A stretch of DNA of 64,000 nt from Rhypophila decipiens. Lineage: Eukaryota; Ascomycota; Sordariomycetes; Sordariales; Naviculisporaceae. The position numbers and the translations under genes were made by a program. The notes beneath the pieces were generated by a model. That model ran no database searches. It worked only from the letters and a program-made list of their open reading frames with translations, and was not told where the DNA came from. This document shows, in pieces, positions 36,661 through 47,916 of the stretch. Location: assembly GCA_033297075.1 (NCBI GenBank), contig MU858046.1, positions 682,001-746,000 on the forward strand. Direction: 5' to 3'. Position 1 is the first letter of the stretch. Each line of letters begins with the position of its first letter.

Positions 36661-37250
36661 GGCGGTAAAGCCCAATGTCGACCTTGGTCGCGTGATTTCG
36701 TTTCGTCCGCTGTTGAGGTCTTGAAGAGATGTCGCGATAATCTGTGTTAAGATGATATTCCGTGACGATGAGAATGCATCAGATAAAGAAAATCGACCGC
36801 ATATTGATCGTGCTGAGCGGTACGTACACAAAAAATGCGACAAAACGGATGGAGAATTGTGTTGTCAGGTAAACAAAAGCGCGGGGTTTCATTGGCGCGC
36901 CGTTGGCGGATGGTCAATGCGGCGCTGCAAGCCGGTAAATGTGGGACTTGACGGTGGCTTTAACCGTGTCCACACTGCAATTCTCACTGTGCCATGCCCC
37001 GCGTAAACCCTCACACAGGGGCCGGGTCGCCTCGCTGGCACGTGAGATAGCTTGGCATTGGCCCAGCCGGCCATCCAAATCCGGGGGCAGGGGTTTGCGT
37101 CAATCATGGGAGCGAACCTCGGCATCATCAATCGAGCTGACCATTCTCAAGTTCTGGCACCGCGTCTTGCCTTTCTGCGCAAAATAACCCACCTCGCTAT
37201 TCCTCCAGGACGTGGAATGAATCGGACAGGTGGTGGTGATTTACTTTGAA
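36661..37250. promoter_or_regulatory. Divergent NDC80/PEX14 promoter region
   Basis: 590 bp of non-coding sequence between the two start codons. Several GCGCG and CGCGT words lie close to NDC80 (for example near 36895); cell-cycle MCB-like control is only a guess. Confidence 0.4.
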
Positions 37251-38488
37251 ATGGCCATTCGCGAGGACCTGGTTGCTTCGGCAGCCAAATGTAGGTCATC
37301 GGTTTCCCAGTGATCTTTGGCGGTTGCAAAGGACCTGAACTAACTTGTCATTGACTTCCAGTCCTTCAAGACCCCAGTGTCGCATCTTACCCCATCGAAA
37401 AGAAAATCGCATTCCTTCAAGCAAAGAATCTCACCCAAGAAGAAGTTAGTGCTGCGCTCGCACGGGTCGGCACCGATCCCAACACGCCACAATCATATAC
37501 TGCTCCTCCGACGGCAGCAGGCTCACAAGTTGTTCAAGCGCCCCAACCCTACTATGCGCAGTATCCTCCACAATATCCGGGATATGCGTGGCCACAACCA
37601 CCACCCGAAGTCCCTAAGCGGGATTGGAGAGACTGGTTCATTATGGCCACTGTCGTCGGTGGGGTCTCATATGGGCTGTTGACCTTGGGCAAGGTATGCT
37701 ACGTCGCTTGATACATCACCGGGTCTAAGTAAGAAACTAACATGGTTAACAAGCGATATATCTACCCTCTCGTTGCTCCTCCAACCCCGGATCGACTCGA
37801 GACGGACAAGAAATCGATCGACGAGCAGTTCGACAAGACGTTTGCGCTAGTTGAGCAACTCGCCAAGGACACGGAAGCGCTGAAGGCGGCTGAGCAGGAG
37901 CGTACGGAGCGCCTTGACACCGCTTTGGGAGAATTAGAAACAGTTATCAATGACCTCAAGTCGGCCAATAGACGCCGAGACGACGAGGCTCAGCGAGTGC
38001 GAGACGATGTACAGAATCTCAAGGAGTCGATTCCTCGGGCGATGAACAACCAGAAAGACCTGACCGACAACCGGCTCCGGGAAGTCAACGCGGAGCTCAA
38101 GAGTCTGAAGACTCTGATTGCGCAGCGCATGAATCCCACGGCGACTTCCACAAGCGTCAGCAGCTACCTCCGTCCTACTGGAAGCGCGACTGGCACACCA
38201 TCAAGTCCCGCTACTACACCTTTGGCGGCCGAGCCGGCAAGCAATGGTACCAATGCCCCCGCCGTGGCCGAGGAGCCTAGACGGCCCGAGTTCCAGGGGG
38301 CTTCCAGCCTGAACCGAAGCTCTCCTTTCAGCAGCAGTATGGGACCAAGGGCTTCAATTCCGTCGTGGCAGATGGCGGCTTCTACCAAGACCAACGGGGG
38401 ATCCTCATCCTCGACCAAAGCCGCTACGGTGACCGAGGAAGAGGCCGTGAATGGCGATGGTGATGCGCAGTCTGCTTTGGCAAATTAG
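37251..38488 (+). CDS. PEX14: Peroxisomal membrane docking protein PEX14
   Basis: Three exons, 37251-37290, 37362-37693 and 37754-38488, give 368 residues. The start is ATGGCCATTCGC, and exon 2 reads FLQDPSVASYPIEKKIAFLQ and KNLTQEEVSAALARVGTDP, the Pex5/Pex19-binding N-terminal domain. A Pro/Tyr/Gln-rich linker leads to RDWRDWFIMATVVGGVSYGL, the membrane segment at about 100-125, then a coiled coil in exon 3 (FDKTFALVEQLAKDTEALK), ending in a Ser/Ala-rich tail. PEX14 is the docking/translocation partner for the PTS receptors on the peroxisome. The second intron ends in an AAG (TTAACAAG) acceptor. Confidence 0.95.
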
Positions 38489-40210
38489 GAAAAAGTGGTT
38501 GAGTCCAACGGGCAATCCTTATACTCGACAAAGCCGCCATGGCGGCGGTTGTGTGCCAGGTCGTGAATGGCGGTAGTGACTTTTAATCTGCCTGGGCGAA
38601 TTACGACCAGGTGACTGGGTCGAAGATTAATGATGATTCAGTTTGGGATAAAAGAAAGACAGAGACTATCAACGAGTTCAATGCTGTATTTGACACAGAA
38701 TTGTTACAGTATAGGGGCATAATGAACAGGCACTACCCAGCGGGTGCTCTTTGTATTAATTGATTGGACGGCCTTGATTTCGGTTTAGCAATAATCCAGC
38801 AATCACTGGGTTTGTGCCTGAATCCCGACCTCACCGATGGTATCCCCCGATGTATTGAATTTCGGCTTTGGCGGGTACATGCGTACTACCAGTAGGCCGT
38901 GCAGTGAGCAAGTCCACGGGCAGGTAAAAGCTCGCGAGTCGCGAGAGCCACAGTGCCATGCAATGCCCACCCGCAAGCATTTCCCAGTTTGGTCAAGCCT
39001 GGTTTTGGTTTCCCATGACTATGGAACTCACCGTGAAAAAAATCAGACTGCGTAGTTTTTGGGTCTATCAGCTCTCAAGAATTACTCGATTTGGTAAACT
39101 TTGCTTGTTGAGCGAGGCTGCACGAATTGAGGGAGAATCACTCAGTTGTTCTTTGTGTACGGATAATTGCCATGCCGAGGCATCTCCAAGCAAAAACGTA
39201 AATAAGAACCACCAAAAACTTTTAAACGAGCCTTTGAGCGAGCTTCCCCTCTTTCTGCTTGTCATTTGTCACTCTACAGTAATACAAGACTTGTGCAATG
39301 CGCATGTGCTTAAGGGCAAATTCTAAAGGGGCATTTGAAAGCAAATATGCCAAGATAAAGTCCAAAAGATGCAAGCTCGCCAAGATTTACTTGTTCTTTT
39401 GCAGAGAAAGGCACCTCTCTGATTCTCCTCCCCGCACCTCGAGACGACGGGCAAAGAAAGAGCCTCCTGCCTCCGTTCCCCACATGCACCGCTCCCCCGG
39501 GTTCCCGATGACTGTACGAACGGGCAGCCGCTTTCATGCAGTGACATGTCTCTTATGGGGGCTCTGCATTTACCAGTGGGGCCAAGGTAGGATCTAGGAT
39601 CTTGATCTTTGTGTGTAGCGTTGCTCTGATGAAACATGTCAAATCAACTGCCTGGGAGTTCTGTACACTAGACTTACCAGTACACACCGGTGCTCGTGAA
39701 GGGTCTACCATCCATGTACTCTTCCCCCCTGGCTCCTTGACAGCTCGCCCACGAGCTTGGTATGGCCTATGACTACCCATGCCCGTCAGTGGATTCACAT
39801 CATCCCAAGTTTGCAAGCCCCACGCGCCGTGGCTGGCCTTGCTTGTAATTGTAGCTCGTAGATCAGATAGAGGCTGGGGCTCGGGAGACGGATAGTCCCC
39901 GGGCATCCTTCCACTGGCTCTGCTCCTTCCATATATTGGACTCTCCATCACCACTCCTGACACAACAACATCCTCACAACATCATCGATTGCACTCCTTC
40001 ACCGTCCTCCTCCTCTCTCCACCCCATAGCTGGTCTATCCATAGCTGGCCTATACCAGTACATAAATCTGCCTAGTGAGCTAGTCTCATCTAAACAACTT
40101 TGCCAGCACATATCAACACCTTGCCGAGCAAGCGATATCAACATCCTGCCCAGCGCTGCCATATCATCAAACAGATAGATTCAGGAAATCTCACAAGTCT
40201 ATCCTTCAAC
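38489..40210. other. 1.7 kb intergenic stretch
   Basis: Nothing beyond short frames was found. The last 300 bases are rich in CA/CT and include the probable leader of the hydrolase gene at 40211. Confidence 0.5.
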
Positions 40211-41814
40211 ATGTCTTACTCCAACACTCCCTCGAGCGCCAAGGCCTCCCTCTCCAGCGAGAACATCAAGCTGCTGGCCGTCATGGTCCCCAAGATCCCC
40301 ATGATGCTCAAGACGACTCTCTTCCACCTCCTGCGCATCTCCGAAACCTCAAAGTACCTCGACCTCAGCCAAGAACTCACCATCAACGTCGTCCGGTCTT
40401 TCCTCACCCCCAGCACGAAATCTCTATTCACCATCTCGGCCACCCAAAAGTTCCTCGCCAAAGACCCCGGTGTCCAGGGCAGAATCTGGGTAGCCAACTA
40501 CGTGGCGCCTGCTGATGACGGTGCTCAAAAGGCCATCGTGGCTGCCCTGGAAGGCCTCGTATCACCGGCTTCGCCCTCGGCGGCGGATATGCTCTCGGCC
40601 TTGAAGCAAGAACTGCCGCCTTCTGCCCCCGTCGAAGCAGAATGGACGGGTTACCGCGCTGGCGTCGCCAAAGACGCTACTTTACCTGTTGGCCTCTCTC
40701 AAAAAGAACTCTACGATGAAATGATGAAAGAAGTCACGGCCCCAACGACAGTGCTCTACTTCCACGGAGGCGCCTACTGGCTCATGGACCCAGCTACCCA
40801 TCGCCCTCTCGCACAGAAGCTAGCCAAGTTGACCTCTGGACGGGTCTACAACGTCCGCTATAGACTCTCCCCACGACATGCCTTTCCCGCGGCCTTGATC
40901 GACGCGCTGGTCTCGTATCTCACTTTGCTCTTCCCGCCCGAGGATGCCTTCCACGAGCCCATCAAGGCAGAGCACATTGTCTTTTCCGGCGACAGGTATT
41001 TACCCCTTTCCCTCCCGCAAACAATTCCAGTCCACTAACATTCTCTTTAACAAGTGCGGGCGGAAACCTATCCCTATCCCTCCTCCAAACCCTCTTCTAC
41101 CTCAAACGCAACAACATTTCCGTCTTCTGGCAGGGCCAGCAGCTCAACGTGCCTCTCCCAGGCGGAGTAGCGTTAAACTCGCCCTGGACAGACCTAACAC
41201 ATTCCTCACCATCCTGCGACAACAACGCTCTATTCGATTACCTCCCCGCCCCTTTGAGCAAGAACTACACGATCGATTCTCTCCGTCCAGAATGTGAGAT
41301 CTGGCCTGCGAACCCGCCTCGTCGATCGGTCTATGTCGATGACCATCTTGCCGATCATCCTTTGGTTACCGTCTTGCTCGCCGAAAGCTGGGAGGGTTCC
41401 CCGCCCGTGTGGATTTGCACCGGCTGGGAGTTACTCGCTGATGAAGACAAATATCTAGCCTGCAAGATGAGACGGGATGGTGTGCCAGTGGTGTTGGAGG
41501 AATACGAAGCCATGCCGCATTGTTTTGCACTGATTTTTCCGGATAGCAATGGGGCGAGGAAGTGTCTGGGGGATTGGGCGGATTTTATCAATACCGCGAC
41601 TGGGCAAAAGCAGGATGGTGAGAAGGGCGAGGTGCAGAGTTGTTTCAAGAGGATCAAGGCCAAGACCTTGGTTGAGGAGATTTTGGAGGGAGAGGAAGAG
41701 GGCGGTTGGGAAAAGGTTGCGCCTTATAGTGAGGAAGAGATTAAGAGGAGGATTGCGGAGCGGATGAGACGGGCTAGGGAGGAGGGTGTTACTGGGTTGG
41801 TTGCTAAGCTTTAG
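40211..41814 (+). CDS. Alpha/beta hydrolase (HSL/steryl-acetyl-hydrolase-like)
   Basis: Two exons, 40211-40995 and 41055-41814, encode 514 residues. The phase-2 intron cuts the catalytic serine codon (Ser262): AG ends exon 1 and the T begins exon 2, and the acceptor is the rare AACAAG. Motifs: HGGAYWLM (185-192), GDSAGGN, and SPWTDLTHSSPS; a likely acid/His part is PPVWICTGWELLADEDKY and AMPHCFALIF. The family includes fungal steryl acetyl hydrolases and secondary-metabolite esterases. The C-terminus is an acidic/basic helix (EEEIKRRIAERMRRAREEG). This is a second, distinct member in the window; compare the 902-residue one at 17630. Substrate unknown. Confidence 0.92.
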
Positions 41815-42340
41815 TCTTTGAGTTGAGTTGTATGGATGAAGGGAAAGGGGCTTGAGTTGGGATCTGATGAGATGATTTGGATAGATGGATGCTTGGGTAT
41901 ACACCTGGCCTGGTATTCACTTATATATAATGTGTTAATGTATATAACAGAGTTCATTTATGATTTTCGTGACGTTCTCATCAGGGCATGAAAGAAGGAT
42001 AATGTTGTGAACTTGCGTTACGGTACGATACGATACTCGGCTTGGAAAGTCCGCTGAAATTCAAAATTACAGACGGTATCGTTACTCACACTCACGATTC
42101 ACAACCCTCACTCATCTTCCAGATCAACGTCAATCCTGAAAAGCTGCTCATATCGTCGTTAAGCAGATGAACATCCTAAGCCGTTGGTATTAACAACCCA
42201 GTAAGCTTGTAATGGCAAGAGTTTATTATCAGTCAGCACGTTACCGTTGAAAGTGTAACGCCTCAGGTGCCGGGGTTGTCGATAGCGCCCAGCAACATGG
42301 ATCCACATCCCGAACCCTACTTTATAAATTCATAAAAACC
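41815..42340. other. Intergenic, promoter of the DHCR24-like gene
   Basis: A TTTATAAATT sequence at 42321-42330 lies 11-20 bases before the ATG at 42341, so it is more likely within the leader than a TATA box. No other feature recognised. Confidence 0.4.
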
Positions 42341-43978
42341 ATGAACTCTAATCACCTCACAACCCTTTCCCCGTCAAACCTCAACCAACCCGTCGTCTCC
42401 CCGAAAGGCGACGACGAGACAATGGCAGGCAACAACATGTCATCCCACTCCGCCACCGTCGGCCGAATCGCCTCCCAGGTCCGCGGCTTCTTCCAAAAAC
42501 GCGAGCCATACCGCATCTTCCACGGCAGCACAAACAGCACACGCCCCGCCCGCTCATCAACCACCAAACACGTCGACATCAGCGCCCTTAAAAATGTGCT
42601 TTCCGTCGACACCACGCGCAAAATCGCGCTCGTGGAGCCCAATGTGCCAATGGATAAGCTCGTCGAGGCGACGCTTCCCCATGGCCTTGTGCCCCCCGTG
42701 GTGATGGAATTCCCCGGTATCACTGCCGGGGGTGGGTACGCGGGGACTGCGGGCGAGAGTTCGTCTTTTAGGCATGGGTTCTTTGATGATACTGTCAATC
42801 GAGTGGAAATGGTCCTTGCCGATGGGGAGGTTGTTTCCGTCAGTCGGGAGGAAAGTGAAAAGCCGGATTTGTTCAAGGGTGCGGCTGGGGCAGTTGGTAC
42901 GCTCGGAGTCGCGACTTTACTCGAGGTGCAACTTATGGAGGCGAAGAAATTTGTCAAGACGAGATATCGACGCACGAATTCTGTGGCAGAGGCGGTTGCC
43001 GCGGTGAGGGAGGAGACTGCCCGGCCGGAAAATGACTACGTCGATGGGATTTTGTTTTCCAAGGATCACGGCGTCATCATTACCGGCCAGCTGACGGACG
43101 AGAAGCCTGGGGATGTGAAGCCGCAGACTTTTAGCGGGGCTTGGGATCCTTGGTTTTATCTCCATTGCAAGGAAAAGACTGCTGCCTCTACTGCTGTTAC
43201 GACTACTTCGACTGTACCGACGGATTATATACCGTTGGCGGAATACTTCTTCCGCTATGATAGGGGCGGGTTCTGGGTAGGCAACGCGGCATTCCAGTAT
43301 TTCAAGGGGATAGTGCCGTTTAATCGGTTTACACGGTGGTTTTTGGACGACTTTTTGCACACGAGGATGTTATACCGCGCGCTACACGCGTCAGGAGAGT
43401 CTGCGAAATTTGTCGTCCAGGACATCGCCTTTCCCTTTGAGACTGCCGAGCAGTTTGTGGATTATACCGCCGAGCATACAGGAATCTGGCCGCTTTGGCT
43501 CTGCCCGCTCAAGAGATCTCCCAGGCCGACTTTTCACCCATACACAACCTCTCCATCATCAGCAGCAGCGAAAGAAGGCGAAGAAGACCCCCTAATGCTA
43601 AACATAGGCCTGTGGGGATGGGGTCCCTCCTCTTTACCAAAGTTCATCGCCAAGAACAGAGAAATCGAAAACAAAACCCGCGAGCTGGGAGGCATGAAAT
43701 GGCTATACGCACACACCTACTACCAGCAGAACGAGTTCTGGCCCATGTACGGAGGAAGAGAGTGGTACGACGCGCTGAGGAAAAAGTACAAGGCTGATCA
43801 TCTGCCGAGTGTTTGGGACAAGGTGCATGTTGATCCTGTAAAGAAGGAGGAGAAACAGGCTGGGTGGAAAAAGATTTGGCCTATGGCTGGGCTTTATGGG
43901 GTTTATAGCGGGATCAAGAGTAAGGATTATTTCTTGCATCGGAAGGCGGAGTGGAAGTGGACGGGCAAGGATGAGTGA
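42341..43978 (+). CDS. DHCR24-like FAD-binding oxidoreductase (delta(24)-sterol reductase family)
   Basis: A single exon of 545 residues; a second in-frame Met at residue 28 (MAGNNMSSHS) is an alternative start. The PCMH-type FAD domain is seen in YRIFHGSTNSTRPARS, then KIALVEPNVPMDKLVEATLP, MEFPGITAGGGYAGTAGESS and VEMVLADGEVVSVSREE, and the substrate domain has LWLCPLKRSPRPTF and AHTYYQQNEFWPMY near the end, all as in the DHCR24/DIMINUTO family. In animals and plants these enzymes reduce the sterol C24 double bond; in fungi the ergosterol path uses ERG4 instead, so the role here is unclear (sterol detoxification, terpenoid reduction). Confidence 0.88.
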   Translation: MNSNHLTTLSPSNLNQPVVSPKGDDETMAGNNMSSHSATVGRIASQVRGFFQKREPYRIFHGSTNSTRPARSSTTKHVDISALKNVLSVDTTRKIALVEPNVPMDKLVEATLPHGLVPPVVMEFPGITAGGGYAGTAGESSSFRHGFFDDTVNRVEMVLADGEVVSVSREESEKPDLFKGAAGAVGTLGVATLLEVQLMEAKKFVKTRYRRTNSVAEAVAAVREETARPENDYVDGILFSKDHGVIITGQLTDEKPGDVKPQTFSGAWDPWFYLHCKEKTAASTAVTTTSTVPTDYIPLAEYFFRYDRGGFWVGNAAFQYFKGIVPFNRFTRWFLDDFLHTRMLYRALHASGESAKFVVQDIAFPFETAEQFVDYTAEHTGIWPLWLCPLKRSPRPTFHPYTTSPSSAAAKEGEEDPLMLNIGLWGWGPSSLPKFIAKNREIENKTRELGGMKWLYAHTYYQQNEFWPMYGGREWYDALRKKYKADHLPSVWDKVHVDPVKKEEKQAGWKKIWPMAGLYGVYSGIKSKDYFLHRKAEWKWTGKDE

Positions 43979-44345
43979 ATGAACAGATGGAGGGTTGGGA
44001 TGTTGTAATGATTTGAGAAGCTAGGATACCTACTAAGGGTGTGGAATTTTGTTGGGTTTGATCGGGTTGTATGATACCTGCTTGGAAAGAGTCTTGCTTG
44101 CTGGGTGGCATGAGCATTGAACGGATAGATACGTTTCGTTGTATGATAGATGGATGGAATCACAACCTGGATAGATAAAAGAAGAAAAGGAACGCTACTG
44201 CTAATTCTGATACCCAACTTACTCTTTGTCTTGATATTATAATGAAGTAAAGGCGAAATAACAAGTGAAGATAAAAGAGAGAGAGATCTGTCGATGGTGA
44301 CAAAAAAAGATGCCAGAGCCAAAAATGCAAAGCACGGTTGTGTCT
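43979..44345. other. Intergenic between the FAD gene and tRNA-Asp
   Basis: 3' flank of the FAD oxidoreductase. No further gene seen. Confidence 0.5.
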
Positions 44346-44438
44346 CTCTCCCGCCGGGAATTGAACCCGGGTCTCGAGCGAATCGGAACCAGGGGCGGAA
44401 TTGACAAGCTCACATACTGACCACTATACTACGGAAGA
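44346..44438 (-). tRNA. tRNA-Asp (GTC), intron of 21 nt
   Basis: 93 bases on the minus strand. The acceptor TCTTCCG pairs with CGGGAGA with discriminator G; the D arm has the TAGTATAGTGGTCAG A-box, and the T arm is CCGGG-TTCAATT-CCCGG. The anticodon arm is TGAGC / GCTCG with loop TTGTCA-C and anticodon GTC at 44405-44403. A 21-base intron (44401-44381) sits after position 37, the standard place. The gene is complete apart from CCA, which is added later. Confidence 0.93.
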
Positions 44439-44738
44439 CTTTTCTGCTGCGGGTGTGGGCACCCGCCGTAGTGGAACCGGCTTGCTTGGTTGACGATGGA
44501 GTGGGTTATTGAGGTATATATATTGCTTGTGCATGTGACTTTACTCAGTTTCCCTTGGGTGGAATGAGTCGGTAACACCAAGAAAACACCGTAAAAGGGT
44601 TGACGGGTATCAACGAGATGGGACTGTTTTGCAGATCGAGTACATACTATTATAATAGCGAGAACCACAGCACCAGATATATCTGATGTGGGAAGAGACA
44701 AGACGAACGGTGACAAGTAATAACATCCGTTCTTAAAC
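44439..44738. other. Short intergenic gap
   Basis: 300 bases between the 5' end of tRNA-Asp and the 3' end of the unrecognised membrane-protein gene. No feature recognised. Confidence 0.5.
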
Positions 44739-46509
44739 TCAACCCAACCGTACTTGTCTCCACATGCGCAAACACTCCTGCAAATCCATCGACAAGCTCC
44801 CCTCGGTGCCCGAAGCCGTATCCTTAATCATGGCAACCAAAAGCGTAGCATACGCAAACAGCGTGGTATCTTCCTCCAACGCCGCAAGATCGGATTTCCG
44901 CATGCCCCCGTTCTCAGCCCATACCTTCCACAGGTCCAGCATCCTGCACAGCGAAGACGTGAATTGTCCGTCTAGAACCATCCGGTGAAGCAAGACCCCT
45001 ACGACGTCCTTGACCGTCATTGAGCCGTTCAATGTCTTGTCTTTGGATTTTAGCCAGGCGAGACCATGGGAGGCTACCACCTCTGTACTCCATTTCGGGC
45101 TTTGGAGGGCGTCGATTGTTTGCGTTTCTTTCCGCTGTGCGTCGAGACGCATCTTGTCACGCACTGTTTGGGGGGAGGTATTTGTCAGTTGTTGCGAAAT
45201 TGGGATGATGCGACAAAAAGGCGGGTGAATTGTGGCACCTACTCTCTTGCAACCTTTGCTGGTTCTCTTTCCGCTGCCGATCCATGGCAGCTTGCGCCCT
45301 CTGGGCAGGAGCCATACGTGCCTCGGCAGCAATAGCATCGCGCTGCTCTTGCACACGTCTGGTGAAAGCATCCAGCGAAGCAGCGCGATCGTCATGCTTG
45401 GCCGTCCACTCGGGCGCAACAGACTCGTCCACCATGTTCAACAAGACAAGCACCCCGCACGGCACCGTATCTTTCCGGGCGAACGAGACTATGGTCTCGG
45501 GTATCTTGTAACTCCACAGGATCGTCTGGCTGGTGGTGCCGTACGCCGTGATGGCGCTGGCAAACCAGACGCCGTCAGATCTTCCTGCGCGGATACGTAC
45601 ATGGTCGATGTACAGGCTGTCGAGCTGCAGTGAGCTCTGAAGCTGGTCCTCTTGTCTCAGGGCTGTCGTGATACCGTCCCCGGAAATCTGGCAGGTGATC
45701 GGTTCTCTTTGAATCGCCTCTCCTGCTTGTCGCGCAGAGTCTAGGGATTTCTTTTGTACGCTTGAGGTCTCTCCCTCAGTGGCAGCTTCTTCGGAAGTCA
45801 CTGTGTCCTTGATAGAGCTTGATTCGGCCCGAACATCTTCGTTTCTCTCATCCAAAGGTGGCGGTGGCAGCCGCACCCAGTAAGGCGGCAGATGCGAGTA
45901 ATCCCGTGTTGTCCATTCACCGGACCAGTTGACGGCGAGGCTGAGATGTCCATCCGAGCTGTCCAGCGGGGCGATAGTCAATGCATTCTCCTTGCCATCC
46001 GGAGACAACATCAGCGAGCAGCCGACAGGGGTCCAGAGCCCCGTCGAACGGAGTAACCGCCAGCCGTGGGGATCGGGTACTGCACCGAGATCGAGCAAGT
46101 AGGCAATGAGCTCGTCAAAGGCCACCTCGACTTGAGGCTGCCGCAGCTGATCCGCGTACTCGACGCGCTGGGTGGAGAGCCCAATGACATTGGTCCGCCA
46201 GTTGAATGTCGTCCAGCTGCCACCGGGAATATTGGATGGGTGACGTGACAAAGTCCAGTATTCGGATCTATTACTGAAACGGTCCCATGGTGTGACTGCG
46301 TACCGGGGGAGCTCGACTTCTATGATTCGGTTGACTACGTCGCTACGTGTTAGTGCCGTGAGTTTGCTGTGCTTCAGCATGCGCTTGATCTTGGATAGTG
46401 CCGCGAGGGTTGCCGCTGTGTTGTAGAGGATTGGGAGGACGCCGAGGACAGCTAGTGGCACACCGATGTAGGTGATTATGTCTGTGGGTGAGTGTCCGTC
46501 ATCCGACAT
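44739..46509 (-). CDS. Unrecognised membrane-anchored fungal protein
   Basis: Two exons, 46509-45243 and 45163-44739, encode 563 residues; the phase-1 intron has donor GTAGGT and acceptor AAACAG. An N-terminal hydrophobic segment (ITYIGVPLAVLGVLPILYNT, about residues 12-32) suggests a single transmembrane anchor. Next comes a well-conserved looking block: VELPRYAVTPWDRFSNRSEY, WTLSRHPSNIPGGSWTTFNW, and YADQLRQPQVEVAFDELIAY. The C-terminal half has a helical AQRAQAAMDRQRKENQQRL segment and a soluble domain in exon 2. The family is common in ascomycetes, I believe, but I cannot assign a function. The gene is full length and not degenerate. Confidence 0.75.
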
Positions 46510-47916
46510 TTTATTAATTTGAGGGAAGAGAATGACACGACAGCACGTCGGACAATGAAATAATCAAAGGAGTGTGGGTATAATGAGTGAACGAGCGTCT
46601 TGGGGCCGATGACCTGAAAGTGTCATGGTTGAAATGGAAGAGACAAGGCAGAAACACCCCTTGTTCACATTTTCAGCCGCACGCATTAGCCAGTTCTTCG
46701 GGGCTGTAACGCGAGACTGGGGGCCCTACACACCCAGTTCTGCAAGGAGTGAATGATGTTATCAGGTTTTACACGGGCAGAAGGTTATTAAGAGCGTTAT
46801 CTTTTATCAAGAACATTTCAACAATGACAACCAGGAGTGGTTTCTTTGTTGTTTCTTTGAGAATTCTCCCTAGCTGCACTTTGGTGATGCCTTGGATGCC
46901 CCTTTTCTTCGTGTTTTCAGCATCGTCGTGCTGGACGGGACGGCGGGCCTTGGCGTTGTCATCGAACTTGAAGAGCTTCGCCTGATGGTTAATAATTCTC
47001 ATCACGGCCTGGGGGTTGATTGGGGGGTATGTGCTATGAGAGAGGTAAGGATTCCGGGTCTCATGAAGAAGTTCAGAGAACAGGACCACGTCTTTAAGGA
47101 AACGACCTGCCAACCTGGGCAAACTCCCAAAATACTGCGTTCATCTGTAACATACAAAGAGTGTATTGTGGTACCTCCTTCAACATTAGAGATGATCTGT
47201 CTCAACAAGACTTTTGTACAACGTCATCTTCCTAAACTCAAAATATCATAAATATGTCTTGTATAGTGTTCATAGCCGGACAATATTCGTACTAGATGAC
47301 ATTGACGCTGCCATCCGAACCAAGGTGAGTCTTCGGGGCAAAGACGTGTGTAACCCGTGTTTCATCTTGACAGAATCTTCCCTTCCAATATTATCAGGGG
47401 CGAACCAATCATATACCCGGGCGTCCCCCCGGACTGATGACAGCAGTAATGTGGGGCAGGAAGCTCCCGCAAAAGTCTTGGCAGGCCCCGAGGCACAGCA
47501 TCAACTTCTTCCTTGATTATTTCCAAAGCCTGGTCACCTCCAGAACCGCGGAGCACTTTCAACTTCCTCCTGTCCAATTCATGGAGATAACTCTGGCCGG
47601 ACACAACTCTCGGGTTCATCCCCGCATTCAACCCTTTCATCTTTATTTCTCCCTGAAATAATCCATTCGTCCAACTTCAAGTTTCTTTCGTCCGACCTCT
47701 CTTGCTCATGAGCACGCGGTTGGAGCTGCTTGGGGTGACCGGGGCGGTGACAGCTTAGAAGCGGTCTGCAGGATCACAACGGAGCACAACCAGATGATTG
47801 TTGCCACCTACTCCTTTAAAGGGGCTCATTAATAAAACAGCGCGTCGCATATCTGTCACGGCTTTTTATCACCAAAGAACACGCTCGTCAGCGTCACCAC
47901 ATACAGCTGGCCAGTC
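46510..47916. other. 1.4 kb intergenic stretch
   Basis: No gene accepted. A minus-strand frame at 46769-47122 (117 codons) reads protein-like near its end (ITKVQLGRILKETTKKPLLV) but has no recognisable domain or splice context. The last 100 bases are the leader of the carboxypeptidase gene. Confidence 0.4.

Noticed and set aside
44739..46509. Two separate genes (45157-46509 and 44739-45419)
   Set aside because: A phase-1 intron 45242-45164 with good signals joins them into one protein.
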